In this document: positions 18,492-26,939 of the stretch, piece by piece
Position numbering within the stretch: position 1 is the first letter of the stretch
Layout: every line of letters starts with the position of its first letter
From: an uncultured Rhodospirillales bacterium
GTDB taxonomy: Bacteria; Pseudomonadota; Alphaproteobacteria; Acetobacterales; Acetobacteraceae
DNA: 33,386 bases
Reading direction: 5' to 3'
Assembly: GCA_903865895.1 (NCBI GenBank)
Contig: CAIPLM010000358.1
Coordinates: 1-33,386, forward strand
Position numbers and translations under genes: made by a program
The notes under the pieces: generated by a model
The model's database searches: none
Told to the model about the DNA's origin: nothing
Seen by the model: only the letters and a program-made list of their open reading frames with translations

Positions 18492-19564
18492 GCAAGGTAT
18501 CGACCATCCTCTGTCTCGTGCTGATCCTCGGCGGCGCCGGGCTGCTCGCGGCCGGCAACGCCACCGGCGCGGTGCCGACGTATGCGATCTCGCTGGTCGG
18601 CAAATATCTCTGCTACGCCATGCTGGCCCTCGCGGTGGACCTGGTGTGGGGGTTCGCCGGCATCCTCTCGCTCGGCCATGCCGCCTTCTTCGCCCTCGGC
18701 GGCTACGCCATGGGCATGTATCTGATGCGCCAGATCGGCACCCGCGGCGTCTACGGCAACGCCATCCTGCCGGACTTCATGGTGTTCCTAAATTGGAAGG
18801 AGCTGCCCTGGTACTGGCACGGCTTCGACAATCCCCTCTTTGCCATTCTCATCGCGCTCGCCGTGCCCGGCCTCCTCGCCTTCGTGTTCGGCTGGTTCGC
18901 GTTTCGCAGCCGCGTCTCCGGCGTCTACCTCTCCATCATCACCCAGGCGCTGACTTACGCGCTGCTGCTCGCCTTCTTCCGCAATGACATGGGGTTTGGC
19001 GGCAATAACGGGTTGACCGATTTCAAGGATATCTTCGGCTTCTCCCTGCAATCCGACGGCGTGCGGCGCGGCCTGCTGCTGGCGAGCGCCGGGTTCCTCG
19101 CGCTGCAATTGGTGGTGGCGCGCTACGTGGTGACCAGCCGCTTCGGCAAGGTGCTGATCGCGGTGCGCGATACCGAGAGCCGCACCCGGTTCCTCGGCTA
19201 CCGGCCGGAGCGCTACAAGCTGTTCGTCTTCGTGCTCTCCGCGGTGATGGCCGGCATCGGCGGGGCGCTCTACGTGCCGCAGGTCGGCATCATCAACCCC
19301 TCCGAATTCGCCCCGGCCAACTCGATCGAGGCGGTGATCTGGGTCGCCGTCGGTGGCCGTGGCACGCTGGTGGGCGCCATTCTCGGCGCGCTGCTGGTGA
19401 ATGCGGGCAAGACCTACTTCACCGGCGCCCTGCCGGAGCTCTGGCTGTTCGCCCTCGGCGCGCTGTTCATCCTGGTGACGCTGCTGCTGCCCAAGGGTAT
19501 CCTCGGCCTGTTCGCCCGCAGCACAGCCCGCCCTGCCCCGCCCGTGGTGGAGCCCGCAGAATGA
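18488..19564 (+). CDS. urtC: Urea ABC transporter permease UrtC
   Basis: A 358-residue second permease of the LivM type with about ten helices. It contains LGHAAFFALGGYAMGMYL and, near the C-terminus, VAVGGRGTLVGAILGALLVN, both typical of LivM/UrtC. It pairs with UrtB to form the transmembrane channel. It is joined by ATGA overlaps at both ends to urtB and urtD. Confidence 0.95.
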   Translation: MSKVSTILCLVLILGGAGLLAAGNATGAVPTYAISLVGKYLCYAMLALAVDLVWGFAGILSLGHAAFFALGGYAMGMYLMRQIGTRGVYGNAILPDFMVFLNWKELPWYWHGFDNPLFAILIALAVPGLLAFVFGWFAFRSRVSGVYLSIITQALTYALLLAFFRNDMGFGGNNGLTDFKDIFGFSLQSDGVRRGLLLASAGFLALQLVVARYVVTSRFGKVLIAVRDTESRTRFLGYRPERYKLFVFVLSAVMAGIGGALYVPQVGIINPSEFAPANSIEAVIWVAVGGRGTLVGAILGALLVNAGKTYFTGALPELWLFALGALFILVTLLLPKGILGLFARSTARPAPPVVEPAE

Positions 19565-20304
19565 GTACCGATACCCTCCTTTACCTCGACAATGTCACCG
19601 TCTCCTTCGACGGGTTCCGCGCGCTGAACGCCCTGTCGCTGTTCCTCCAGGCCGGCGAAATGCGCGCGGTGATAGGCCCCAACGGCGCCGGCAAAACCAC
19701 GATGATGGATGTCATCACCGGCAAGACCAGGCCCGACGAGGGCAAGGTGGTGTTCGGGCGTGATACCGACCTCACCCGCCTCGACGAACCCGCCATCGCC
19801 GCGCTGGGGATCGGCCGCAAATTCCAGAAACCGACCGTCTTCGAGCCGCATACCGTGTGGGACAATCTGCTCCTCGCGCTCGCCGGCGATCGCCGCCCCC
19901 GCTTCACCCTGTGGGCGCGGCAATCCTCCGAGGAGCGCGATCGCATCGAGGCCATTCTGCGCACCATCCGCCTTGCCGACCACATCAAGCGCCCCGCCGG
20001 GGACCTCAGCCACGGGCAGAAGCAGTGGCTGGAAATCGGCATGCTGCTCGCCCAGGAGCCGCAACTCCTGCTGGTCGATGAGCCCGTCGCCGGCATGACC
20101 GACGCCGAAACCGAGCAGACCGCCGAGCTTCTGCGCGAAATCAACAAGACCCGCAGCGTGGTGGTGGTGGAGCATGACATGCACTTCGTCCGCGCCCTCG
20201 GCGTGAAGGTAACGGTGCTGCATGAGGGCTCGGTGCTATCGGAAGGCAGTATCGACCATGTCAGCAATGACCCGCGCGTCATCGAAGTCTATCTGGGACG
20301 CTGA
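19561..20304 (+). CDS. urtD: Urea ABC transporter ATP-binding protein UrtD
   Basis: A 247-residue ATPase of the LivG type with Walker A GPNGAGKTT, the GIGRKFQKPTVF region typical of UrtD, signature LSHGQKQWLEIGMLL and Walker B LLLVDEPVAGMT. The SHGQ version of the signature is characteristic of UrtD. The start overlaps the urtC stop, and three bases separate its stop from urtE. Confidence 0.96.
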   Translation: MSTDTLLYLDNVTVSFDGFRALNALSLFLQAGEMRAVIGPNGAGKTTMMDVITGKTRPDEGKVVFGRDTDLTRLDEPAIAALGIGRKFQKPTVFEPHTVWDNLLLALAGDRRPRFTLWARQSSEERDRIEAILRTIRLADHIKRPAGDLSHGQKQWLEIGMLLAQEPQLLLVDEPVAGMTDAETEQTAELLREINKTRSVVVVEHDMHFVRALGVKVTVLHEGSVLSEGSIDHVSNDPRVIEVYLGR

Positions 20305-20307
20305 ACC

Positions 20308-21003
20308 ATGCTCGAAGTGAAGAACGTCGTCCTCCACTACGGCGCCGCTTTGGCGCTGCGGGACGTTTCGCTCACCGCCGCGGTCGGCGAGGTCACCTGC
20401 CTGCTCGGGCGCAACGGCGTGGGCAAAACCTCGCTGCTGCGCGCCATCACCGGGGCGCACCCGGTGAGCCAGGGCCAGATCCTATGGGAAGGCACCGATA
20501 TCACGCGCATGCCGACCTATGACCGCGCGCGCCGCGGCATCGCCAGCGTGCCGCAGGGGCGCGACATCTTCCCGCTGCTCACCGTGCGCGAGAACCTCGA
20601 AACCGGCTTCGCCGTGCTGCCGCGCGGCCAGCGCCGCGTGCCCGATGAGATTTTCGAGCTGTTCCCCATCCTGAAAACCATGCTCGGCCGCCGCGGCGGC
20701 GACCTCTCCGGCGGCCAGCAGCAGCAGCTCGCCATCGCCCGCGCGCTGGTGATGAAGCCCCGCCTGCTCGTGCTCGATGAGCCGACCGAGGGCATTCAGC
20801 CCAGCATCATCAAGGATATCGGCCGCATCATCGAACTCCTGCGCAGCCGTGGCGAAATGGCGATCCTGCTGGTGGAGCAGTATTTCGATTTCGCACGTGA
20901 TCTCGCCAGCCGTATCGCGGTGATGGATCGGGGGGATATCGTGCTCGATGGGCGGCGGGATGCGTTGGATGAGGAGGCGGTGCGGCGGTTGGTGTCGGTT
21001 TGA
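20308..21003 (+). CDS. urtE: Urea ABC transporter ATP-binding protein UrtE
   Basis: A 231-residue ATPase of the LivF type with Walker A GRNGVGKTSLL, signature LSGGQQQQLAIARAL and Walker B LLVLDEPTEGIQPSI, the last being the usual UrtE/LivF sequence. With UrtD it forms the heterodimeric motor. It is the last gene of urtABCDE and is followed at once by an A/T-run hairpin repeat that probably ends transcription before ureD. Confidence 0.96.
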   Translation: MLEVKNVVLHYGAALALRDVSLTAAVGEVTCLLGRNGVGKTSLLRAITGAHPVSQGQILWEGTDITRMPTYDRARRGIASVPQGRDIFPLLTVRENLETGFAVLPRGQRRVPDEIFELFPILKTMLGRRGGDLSGGQQQQLAIARALVMKPRLLVLDEPTEGIQPSIIKDIGRIIELLRSRGEMAILLVEQYFDFARDLASRIAVMDRGDIVLDGRRDALDEEAVRRLVSV

Positions 21004-21017
21004 CGTAAGAAAGCGTT

Positions 21018-21053
21018 GTTCTTTTTTGGAAAAAAGAACCAAAAAACTTTTGT
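21018..21053 (+). repeat. A/T-run hairpin repeat, copy 1 (terminator-like)
   Basis: GTTCTTTTTT and AAAAAAGAAC (21018-21027, 21030-21039) form a perfect 10-bp hairpin followed by CCAAAAAACTTTTGTC. The same block recurs at 24767-24800 and 26097-26130. Each copy lies just downstream of a rightward gene, so the repeat probably works as a terminator. Confidence 0.75.
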
Positions 21054-21070
21054 CAGTTTAGGGCGTTCAC

Positions 21071-21892
21071 GTGCTGCAGATCTTGCCTACGCATCAGCGG
21101 GCTCAGGGGGAGTTGCGGGTCAGCTTGGGGCTGCGCGGCGGGCGTACCGTGCTGCGCGATCTGCGGCAGCAGGGCTGCATGAAGGCGCGCTTTCCCCGCG
21201 TCGAAGGCGTGCATGAAACTGTAACGCTCAACACCTCCGGCGGCGTCGCCGGTGGCGATCGGCTGGAAACCCATCTCAGCGTGGAGCCAGGCGCGGCCGC
21301 CATCTTCGCTTCACAAGCCGCCGAACGCTTCTACCGCGCGCTGCCCGCCAGCGCCCCCGCTTATATCCGCACCACGCTCACGGTCGCCCCCGGCGCCAGC
21401 GCCGAATGGCTGCCGCAGGAGACCATCCTGTTCGAGGACTGCGCCGCCGACCGGGTGCTCTCGATCGACCTCGCCGGCGACGCCTCCGTGCTCGGCCTCG
21501 AAACCCTCGTGTTCGGCCGCACCGCCATGGGCGAGACGATCCGCCACGCCCGCCTGCGCGACACCATCCGCATCCGCCGCGACGGCCGGCTCATCCTGCA
21601 TGACGCGATCCGCCTCGATGGGGACGCCGGGGTGCTCGATGCCAAGGCGGGCGCCAACGCCAATCGCGCCATGGCCACCCTGTTCCACGTCGCTCCCGAC
21701 GCCCCTGCCCGGCTCGACGCGTTGCGCGCCGCCTGCGAAAACGCCCCCGCGGAAATGGGCGCCAGCGCCTGGAACGGGATGCTGATCGCCCGTATCCTGG
21801 CGCCGGACGCCGCCCGCCTGCGCGCGACCGTCACACTGGCCTTGAACCTGCTCCGCGACGGCCGCCCCCTGCCGCGCGTCTGGATGTGCTGA
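21071..21892 (+). CDS. ureD: Urease accessory protein UreD
   Basis: A 273-residue UreD/UreH-type chaperone that binds apo-urease and forms, with UreF and UreG, the nickel-activation complex. Family sequences seen are [34 protein letters not shown] and [12 protein letters not shown]. It begins with GTG at 21071; AGGG lies about 8 bases upstream. It ends 10 bases before ureA, so it is the first gene of the urease operon. UreF and UreG, its usual partners, are not in this window. Confidence 0.94.
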   Translation: MLQILPTHQRAQGELRVSLGLRGGRTVLRDLRQQGCMKARFPRVEGVHETVTLNTSGGVAGGDRLETHLSVEPGAAAIFASQAAERFYRALPASAPAYIRTTLTVAPGASAEWLPQETILFEDCAADRVLSIDLAGDASVLGLETLVFGRTAMGETIRHARLRDTIRIRRDGRLILHDAIRLDGDAGVLDAKAGANANRAMATLFHVAPDAPARLDALRAACENAPAEMGASAWNGMLIARILAPDAARLRATVTLALNLLRDGRPLPRVWMC

Positions 21893-21902
21893 GGAGATCA
21901 CC

Positions 21903-22205
21903 ATGCATTTGACCCCCCGTGAAAAAGACAAGCTCCTGATCTCCATGGCCGCCATGGTCGCCCGCCGCCGGCTGGAGCGCGGGGTGAAGCTCAACCACCC
22001 CGAGGCGATCGCCCTGATCAGCGATTTCGTGGTGGAGGGCGCGCGCGATGGCCGCACGGTGGCGGACCTCATGCAGGCCGGCGCCCATGTCATCACCCGC
22101 GACCAGGTGATGCCGGGCATTGCCGAGATGATCCATGACGTGCAGGTGGAAGCCACTTTCCCAGACGGCACCAAGCTGGTGACCGTGCATGAGCCGATCC
22201 GGTGA
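21903..22205 (+). CDS. ureA: Urease gamma subunit
   Basis: A 100-residue gamma subunit with the conserved start [20 protein letters not shown], the [15 protein letters not shown] segment and the C-terminal [17 protein letters not shown]. Length is exactly that of bacterial UreA. The RBS GGAG is well placed. The stop overlaps the next gene by GTGA. Confidence 0.97.
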   Translation: MHLTPREKDKLLISMAAMVARRRLERGVKLNHPEAIALISDFVVEGARDGRTVADLMQAGAHVITRDQVMPGIAEMIHDVQVEATFPDGTKLVTVHEPIR

Positions 22206-22651
22206 CGTTGAGTATCGACCGCGTTCCCCCTACCGACGCCGCCGCCCTCATTGCGGCCGCCGAGGCGGAGCTCGCGCTCAACTATCCGGCCGAGCACCGC
22301 CACGGCCTCGCGGTCGAGGCGCTCATTGCGCAGGAGGCGCGTTTCTTCCTCGCGCAGATCGACGGCGCTCCGGCCGGCTGCGGCGGTTACGTGGTGTTCG
22401 CGCCGGGCTGCGCCGAGGTAAAGCGCATGTTTGTCGCCAAGGCCTTCCGCGGCCAGGGGCTGTCGCGGCTTGTACTGGCGGCCATTGAGCAGTCGGCCGC
22501 GGCCGAGGGGGTGACGCATATGCACCTCGAAACCGGCACGCTCCAGCACGCCGCCCGCGCCGTATACCTCTCGGCCGGCTACACCGAGCGCGGCCCGTTC
22601 GGCGCCTATTCCCCAGGCCCTTTCAGCGTCTTCATGGAGAAGCACCTGTGA
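22202..22651 (+). CDS. GNAT-family N-acetyltransferase inserted between ureA and ureB
   Basis: A 149-residue GNAT-fold protein. The acetyl-CoA pyrophosphate loop [10 protein letters not shown] lies near residue 82 after [10 protein letters not shown], and the C-terminal half has [18 protein letters not shown], typical of motif B. It starts with GTG sharing GTGA with ureA and its stop overlaps the GTG of ureB, so all three are translationally coupled. Acceptor unknown. Co-regulation with urease is evident from the layout; a role in urease is inference. Confidence 0.9.
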   Translation: MTLSIDRVPPTDAAALIAAAEAELALNYPAEHRHGLAVEALIAQEARFFLAQIDGAPAGCGGYVVFAPGCAEVKRMFVAKAFRGQGLSRLVLAAIEQSAAAEGVTHMHLETGTLQHAARAVYLSAGYTERGPFGAYSPGPFSVFMEKHL

Positions 22652-22953
22652 TCCCCGGCGAAATCATCACCAATGACGGCGAGATCGAGCTCAACGCCGG
22701 TCTGGCCAAAACCACCCTCACCGTCGCCAACACCGGTGACCGGCCGATCCAGGTGGGCTCGCACTACCATTTCGCCGAGACCAATCCGGCGCTGCACTTC
22801 GACCGGGCCGCCGCGCGTGGCCAGCATCTCGATATCGCCGCCGGCACCGCCGTGCGCTTCGAGCCTGGCCAGAGCCGCGACATCACCCTCGTGCCCTTCC
22901 AGGGCGACCGCCGCATTTTCGGCTTCCGCGCCGATATTCAGGGAGCGCTCTGA
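22648..22953 (+). CDS. ureB: Urease beta subunit
   Basis: A 101-residue beta subunit beginning [18 protein letters not shown], with [18 protein letters not shown] in the middle, the best-known UreB motif, and [10 protein letters not shown] at the end. It starts with GTG inside the preceding stop (GTGA) and its TGA overlaps the ureC start (TGATG). Together with UreA and UreC it forms the heterotrimer of bacterial urease. Confidence 0.97.
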   Translation: MIPGEIITNDGEIELNAGLAKTTLTVANTGDRPIQVGSHYHFAETNPALHFDRAAARGQHLDIAAGTAVRFEPGQSRDITLVPFQGDRRIFGFRADIQGAL

Positions 22954-24659
22954 TGGCTCGCATCACCCGCCGCGCCTATGCCGACATGTATGGCCCCACC
23001 ACCGGGGATCGCGTGCGCCTCGCGGATACCGACCTGCTGATCGAGATCGAGCAGGACCTCACCATCTATGGTGACGAGGTGAAGTTCGGTGGCGGCAAGG
23101 TGATCCGGGATGGGCAGGGCCAGTCCCAGTTCACCAACGCCGAGGGCGCCGTCGACACCGTGATCACCAACGTGGTGATTCTGGATCACTGGGGCATCAT
23201 CAAGGCGGACGTCGCGATCAAGCATGGCCGCATCGCCGCCATCGGCAAGGCCGGCAATCCCGACGTCCAGCCCGGCGTCACCATCATCATCGGCCCCGGC
23301 ACCGAAATCATCGCCGGCGAGGGCAAGATCCTCACCGCCGGCGGGATCGACAGCCATATCCATTTCATCTGCCCGCAGCAGGTGGAGGAGGCGATTTCCT
23401 CGGGGGTGACCACGCTGATCGGCGGCGGCACCGGGCCGGCGACGGGCACCTCGGCCACCACCTGCACGCCCGGGCCCTGGCACCTCATGCGCATGTTGCA
23501 GGCGGCCGAGGGGCTGCCGGTGAACCTCGCTTTTTCCGGCAAGGGCAACGCTTCGCGCCCGGCGGCGCTGGAGGAGATGATCCGCGCCGGGGCCTCGTCC
23601 CTCAAGCTGCATGAGGATTGGGGCACCACGCCCGCCTCGATCGACTGCGCGCTCTCAGTGGCTGACGCGTTTGATGTTCAGGTGATGATCCACACCGACA
23701 CCCTCAACGAGAGCGGTTTCGTGGAGGATACCATTGCCGCCTTCAAGGGCCGCACCATCCACGCCTTCCACACCGAGGGCGCCGGCGGCGGGCACGCGCC
23801 TGATATCATCAAAGTCGCGGGGCTGCCGAACGTGCTGCCCTCCTCCACCAACCCGACGCGGCCCTATACGGCGAACACGCTCGATGAGCATCTCGATATG
23901 CTCATGGTGTGCCATCACCTCGACCCCGCGATCCCCGAGGACGTGGCGTTCGCCGAGAGCCGCATTCGCAAGGAGACCATCGCGGCCGAGGATATTCTGC
24001 ACGATCTCGGCGCGCTCTCGATGATCAGCTCCGACAGCCAGGCGATGGGCCGGGTGGGCGAGGTGATCCTGCGGACGTGGCAGACCGCGCATAAGATGAA
24101 GACGCAGCGCGGCAGTCTGGGCAGTGACAGCCGGGCGGATAATGGGCGGGCCAAGCGCTACGTGGCGAAATACACGATCAACCCCGCCATCGCCCAAGGC
24201 CTCGCGCATGAGATCGGCGACATCAAGCCGGGCAAGCTGGCGGACCTGGTGCTGTGGTCGCCCGCCTTCTTTGGCGTGAAGCCCGATTTGGTGATCAAAG
24301 GCGGCTCCATCGCCTGCGCGCCGATGGGCGACCCCAACGCCTCCATCCCGACGCCGCAGCCGGTGCATTACCGCCCGATGTTCGGCGCCCTCGGCCGCGC
24401 GCTGGCGCCAAGCTGCATCACCTTCCTGCCGCAAGCCGCTATCGAGGACGGGCTGCACGGCAAGCTCGGCCTCTCCCGCCTGATCGCCCCGGTGCAGAAC
24501 ACCCGCGGCGGCATCAGCAAGGCCTCGATGATCCATAATGACGCGACGCCGAATATCGAGGTGGATGCGGAGACCTATGAGGTGCGGGCGGATGGGGTGC
24601 TGCTGACCTGCGAGCCGGCGACGGTGTTGCCGATGGCGCAGAGGTATTTTTTGTTCTGA
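22953..24659 (+). CDS. ureC: Urease alpha (catalytic) subunit
   Basis: The full-length 568-residue catalytic subunit (about 567 in Klebsiella). Nickel-site and catalytic residues are present: His135 and His137 in [10 protein letters not shown], the lysine to be carbamylated at Lys218 in SLKLHEDWG, histidines in MIHTDTLNE and [12 protein letters not shown], catalytic His321 in MVCHHLDP, and the Asp in SSDSQAMGR. It hydrolyses urea to ammonia and carbamate. The start overlaps ureB (TGATG). Its last 386 bases and downstream region are repeated at 25615. The usual ureE/F/G do not follow. Confidence 0.97.
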   Translation: MARITRRAYADMYGPTTGDRVRLADTDLLIEIEQDLTIYGDEVKFGGGKVIRDGQGQSQFTNAEGAVDTVITNVVILDHWGIIKADVAIKHGRIAAIGKAGNPDVQPGVTIIIGPGTEIIAGEGKILTAGGIDSHIHFICPQQVEEAISSGVTTLIGGGTGPATGTSATTCTPGPWHLMRMLQAAEGLPVNLAFSGKGNASRPAALEEMIRAGASSLKLHEDWGTTPASIDCALSVADAFDVQVMIHTDTLNESGFVEDTIAAFKGRTIHAFHTEGAGGGHAPDIIKVAGLPNVLPSSTNPTRPYTANTLDEHLDMLMVCHHLDPAIPEDVAFAESRIRKETIAAEDILHDLGALSMISSDSQAMGRVGEVILRTWQTAHKMKTQRGSLGSDSRADNGRAKRYVAKYTINPAIAQGLAHEIGDIKPGKLADLVLWSPAFFGVKPDLVIKGGSIACAPMGDPNASIPTPQPVHYRPMFGALGRALAPSCITFLPQAAIEDGLHGKLGLSRLIAPVQNTRGGISKASMIHNDATPNIEVDAETYEVRADGVLLTCEPATVLPMAQRYFLF

Positions 24660-24840
24660 CGCCCAGACGCGCAGACGCGCCCCTTGCGCGGCGACGGGAG
24701 CGACAGCGGTTCCTCTTGGAACCGCGAAAGCGCTCTCCCTCGCTTCCTTCGCTCCAAAGCAAGCGCGTTCTTTTTTGAAAAAAATAACCAAAAAACTTCT
24801 ACACCTCAATCGTGTAGGGTGAGTAGGCGCCAGCGTAACC
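24274..24840 (+). repeat. Direct repeat, left copy (ureC 3' end plus downstream)
   Basis: The left arm of a direct duplication whose right copy is 25615-26170. The coding part aligns without gaps at an offset of 1341 bases with about 15 substitutions by eye; the non-coding part includes an A/T-run hairpin repeat in both copies and is more diverged. Confidence 0.85.
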
Positions 24841-24984
24841 CACCATCTCGCCGCGGCAAGCACCAAGCCAAGCAGCGCGCCCGAGCCCTCCACTCCCCAT
24901 TCATCCGCGAAAACCGCGACGCACGACCCAGGCCGAAATCAGAAGTTTACAAACGTATATACAAAACGGTAGCATCCACCCGCC
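24660..24984. other. Non-coding stretch between ureC and brnT
   Basis: No credible gene. It holds the right part of the left duplication arm, the hairpin repeat at 24767, and a short palindromic segment at 24814-24844 (GTAGGGT ... AACCCACC) resembling widespread REP-like elements. Then comes an AT-rich stretch containing the palindrome GTATATAC (24955-24962), which may hold the brnT promoter or operator. Confidence 0.5.
24767..24800 (+). repeat. A/T-run hairpin repeat, copy 2
   Basis: GTTCTTTTTTGAAAAAAAT followed by AACCAAAAAACTTCT matches copy 1 after urtE. It sits about 110 bases past the ureC stop and inside the duplicated segment. A likely terminator for the urease operon. Confidence 0.65.
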
Positions 24985-25269
24985 ATGGCGATATCCGGAT
25001 TTGATTGGGACGAAGGCAACTGGCCAAAGTGCGCCAAACACGGGGTTTCCAAAGCGGAAATCGAACACGTGTTGACCGGGGAACCCAAAGTCCAACCAGA
25101 CCGGACGGGCAGCGCCGAGCCCCGCCTGAACGCCATCGGGCGCACGGCGGAGGGTCGATATCTGTTCATCGTCTTCATGATCCGAACGCGGCAAGACCGA
25201 ACCCTGATCCGGCCAATATCGGCCAGATTCATGCATCAACAGGAGATTGACCGCTATGAGCGAGGATAA
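24985..25269 (+). CDS. brnT: BrnT-family toxin
   Basis: A 94-residue RelE-fold ribonuclease toxin of the BrnT family. It shows the hallmark start FDWDEGNWPKCAKHGVSKAE (family FEWDxxKxxxNxxKHGVSFxEA), GRTAEGRYLFIVFMIR in the centre and RPISARFMHQQEIDRYE at the C-terminus with conserved Arg/His/Glu. BrnT toxins inhibit translation by cleaving RNA. The start has only a weak RBS. It overlaps the antitoxin gene brnA by 14 bases. The pair sits between the two copies of the ureC 3' end. Confidence 0.88.
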   Translation: MAISGFDWDEGNWPKCAKHGVSKAEIEHVLTGEPKVQPDRTGSAEPRLNAIGRTAEGRYLFIVFMIRTRQDRTLIRPISARFMHQQEIDRYERG

Positions 25270-25519
25270 GGCGCTCAAAACCATCCCGGCCTTCAACACC
25301 GACGAGGAAGCCGAACGCTTCGTCGACACAGCAAACCTCGCCGACTACGACCTGTCCGGGTTCAAACCCATGCGCTTCGAGTTTGAAAAGAAATCCGCCC
25401 AGATCAACATGCGCGTCCCCGACGCGCTGCTCCAAGCCGTGAAAACCAAAGCCAATCAACGCGGCATCCCCTTCACCCGCTACATCCGCATGCTCATGGA
25501 GCAGGATATCCGTCGGTGA
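25256..25519 (+). CDS. brnA: BrnA-family antitoxin (ribbon-helix-helix)
   Basis: An 87-residue antitoxin. The N-terminal half (IPAFNTDEEAERFVDTANLA, DYDLSGFKPMRFEFEKK) neutralises BrnT. The C-terminal half, INMRVPDALLQAVKTKANQRG followed by IPFTRYIRMLMEQDI, is a ribbon-helix-helix DNA-binding domain used for autorepression. ATG 25256 is chosen because AGGAG is placed upstream of it; a TTG at 25247 would lie too close to that AGGAG. Confidence 0.9.
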   Translation: MSEDKALKTIPAFNTDEEAERFVDTANLADYDLSGFKPMRFEFEKKSAQINMRVPDALLQAVKTKANQRGIPFTRYIRMLMEQDIRR

Positions 25520-25614
25520 ATGGGTCGTGTCCCATGGCGTGGTGTAGGAGGCCCCCGCGCGGTAGCCATCGCAGTGATCGCGAGCGGCATCGGGCATCCG
25601 TTCAGACTGCGATC

Positions 25615-26000
25615 GCGTGCAGTCCGATCTGGTGATCAAGGGCGGCTCCATTGCCTGCGCGCCGATGGGCGACCCCAACGCCTCCATCCCGACGCCGCAG
25701 CCGGTGCATTACCGCCCGATGTTCGGCGCCCTCGGCCGCACGCTGGCGCCAAGCTGCATCACCTTCCTGCCGCAAGCCGCGATCGAGGACGGGCTGCACA
25801 GCAAGCTCGGCCTCTCCCGCCTGATCGCCCCGGTGCAGAACACCCGCGGCGGCATCAGCAAAGCCTCCATGATCCACAACGACGCGACGCCGAATATCGA
25901 GGTGGACCCGGAGACCTATGAGGTGCGGGCGGATGGGGTGCTGCTGACGTGCGAGCCGGCGACGGTGTTGCCGATGGCGCAGAGGTATTTTTTGTTCTGA
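25615..26000 (+). pseudogene. Duplicated 3' fragment of ureC
   Basis: A copy of the last 386 bases of ureC, encoding about 127 C-terminal residues identical to UreC except for a handful of changes (K to Q, P to S, A to T, G to S, A to P). It lacks all nickel-binding and catalytic residues. A GTG at 25617 could start the frame but there is no clear RBS, so it is treated as a non-functional remnant. Confidence 0.85.
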
Positions 26001-26096
26001 CGCCCAGACGCGCTTGCGCGGCGACGGGAGCGACAGCGGTTGCCCTTGCAACCGCGAAAGCGCTCTCCTTCGCCATCTAAGCCAGACAGCAAGCAC

Positions 26097-26130
26097 GTTC
26101 TTTTTTGAGAAAAAGACCCAAGAAACTTTT
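26097..26130 (+). repeat. A/T-run hairpin repeat, copy 3
   Basis: GTTCTTTTTTGAGAAAAAGA then CCCAAGAAACTTTT, a degenerate version of the same block. It came along with the ureC-end duplication, so it is not independent of copy 2. Confidence 0.6.
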
Positions 26131-26177
26131 AAGACTCAATCTTGTATTGAGGGTAAGCGCAAGCGTACCTGAATCTG

Positions 26178-26834
26178 ATGCGCCCTGATACCGGTGCGCC
26201 CGGTTCTCAATCCTCGCGTGATACGTTCCAGTGGAAGCGGAATCAGCTCAACTATCGCGACAGCAACCCTCTAACTTTGGGGTCGCTGGGGCAGTTTGGT
26301 ATTGGCACGGTATCCAAGCCACAACAAGAACAAGACGTGATCACTTTATATCACCAACTTGTGGGCGCTGGAGTAATTCGAGGCCTAAAATTCCTCTCGA
26401 CAAGCTCGAGCGAACGATATGATGGACTTTTTGTTTATGAATACCCGACAAGCGACTACGCTTTTCGCGATGATAATCCGCTTGGAGTCGCGAACTCAGA
26501 GATTGCTCCTGCTGAAAGCGATCCCAAAGTAATTGAATATAAATACAATTTTGATTCTTTAATAAATGATTTCGAAAAGGAGGTAAAATTCCACGGCGAT
26601 ATTAACTTGGTCGTGTGTTGGGAGATAGGGGATAAATGGAAAGAAAAGTATACTTTTAATTCTTATATCATATCCGATGAGGGGTCAAACCGTCAAATCT
26701 ACGGTGCCACACACGCGTGCTACATAAGTGGACACAAGATGTTTGACGTATTGATTTTAGAAGAGTTTCTATTTTATCTATCAGATCGAGCCACTGCGGA
26801 GGCTCAGCAAAGGGTTAAATACGTCGGACGGTGA
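26178..26834 (+). CDS. AT-rich hypothetical protein, probable C-terminal fragment of a transferred gene
   Basis: A 218-residue protein I do not firmly recognise. Base composition from about 26230 is clearly AT-rich against GC-rich flanks, a sign of horizontal transfer. The frame is open only from just after a TAA at 26154, at the end of the duplication arm, and has no RBS, so the N-terminus looks cut off. Segments such as QDVITLYHQLVGAGVIRG and NLVVCWEIGDKWKE recall the C-terminal domains of large GHKL-ATPase or restriction-associated proteins; this is a weak impression only. Cysteines are few and no signal or TM segment is visible. A hairpin follows the stop. Confidence 0.45.
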   Translation: MRPDTGAPGSQSSRDTFQWKRNQLNYRDSNPLTLGSLGQFGIGTVSKPQQEQDVITLYHQLVGAGVIRGLKFLSTSSSERYDGLFVYEYPTSDYAFRDDNPLGVANSEIAPAESDPKVIEYKYNFDSLINDFEKEVKFHGDINLVVCWEIGDKWKEKYTFNSYIISDEGSNRQIYGATHACYISGHKMFDVLILEEFLFYLSDRATAEAQQRVKYVGR

Positions 26835-26839
26835 ATTTT

Positions 26840-26875
26840 GTTCCCAGGGTCGGTTGGTCGGTGGGCGCTGGGAAC
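26840..26875 (+). terminator. Inverted repeat after the AT-rich gene
   Basis: GTTCCCAG (26840-26847) and CTGGGAAC (26868-26875) form a perfect 8-bp stem with a 20-base loop, just after the stop at 26834. No T-run follows. Confidence 0.35.
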
Positions 26876-26939
26876 ACGATCTGCAGAATTAGATGTACAA
26901 TCTGTAGGGAAGTCAGCACGGCCTACGCGACCGATCTCT

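Larger units (their letters stand above)
25615..26170 (+). repeat. Direct repeat, right copy
   Basis: The right arm of the duplication described at 24274. It starts within the ureC reading frame at GCGTG and fades at about 26170, just before the AT-rich foreign gene fragment. The 774-base stretch between the arms carries brnTA. Confidence 0.85.

Noticed and set aside
21016-21216. ORF starting MFFFGKKNQKT through the hairpin repeat (also one at 24684-25004)
   Set aside because: Each begins in or reads through a recurrent terminator-like repeat and has no domain; the ureD frame overlaps the first.
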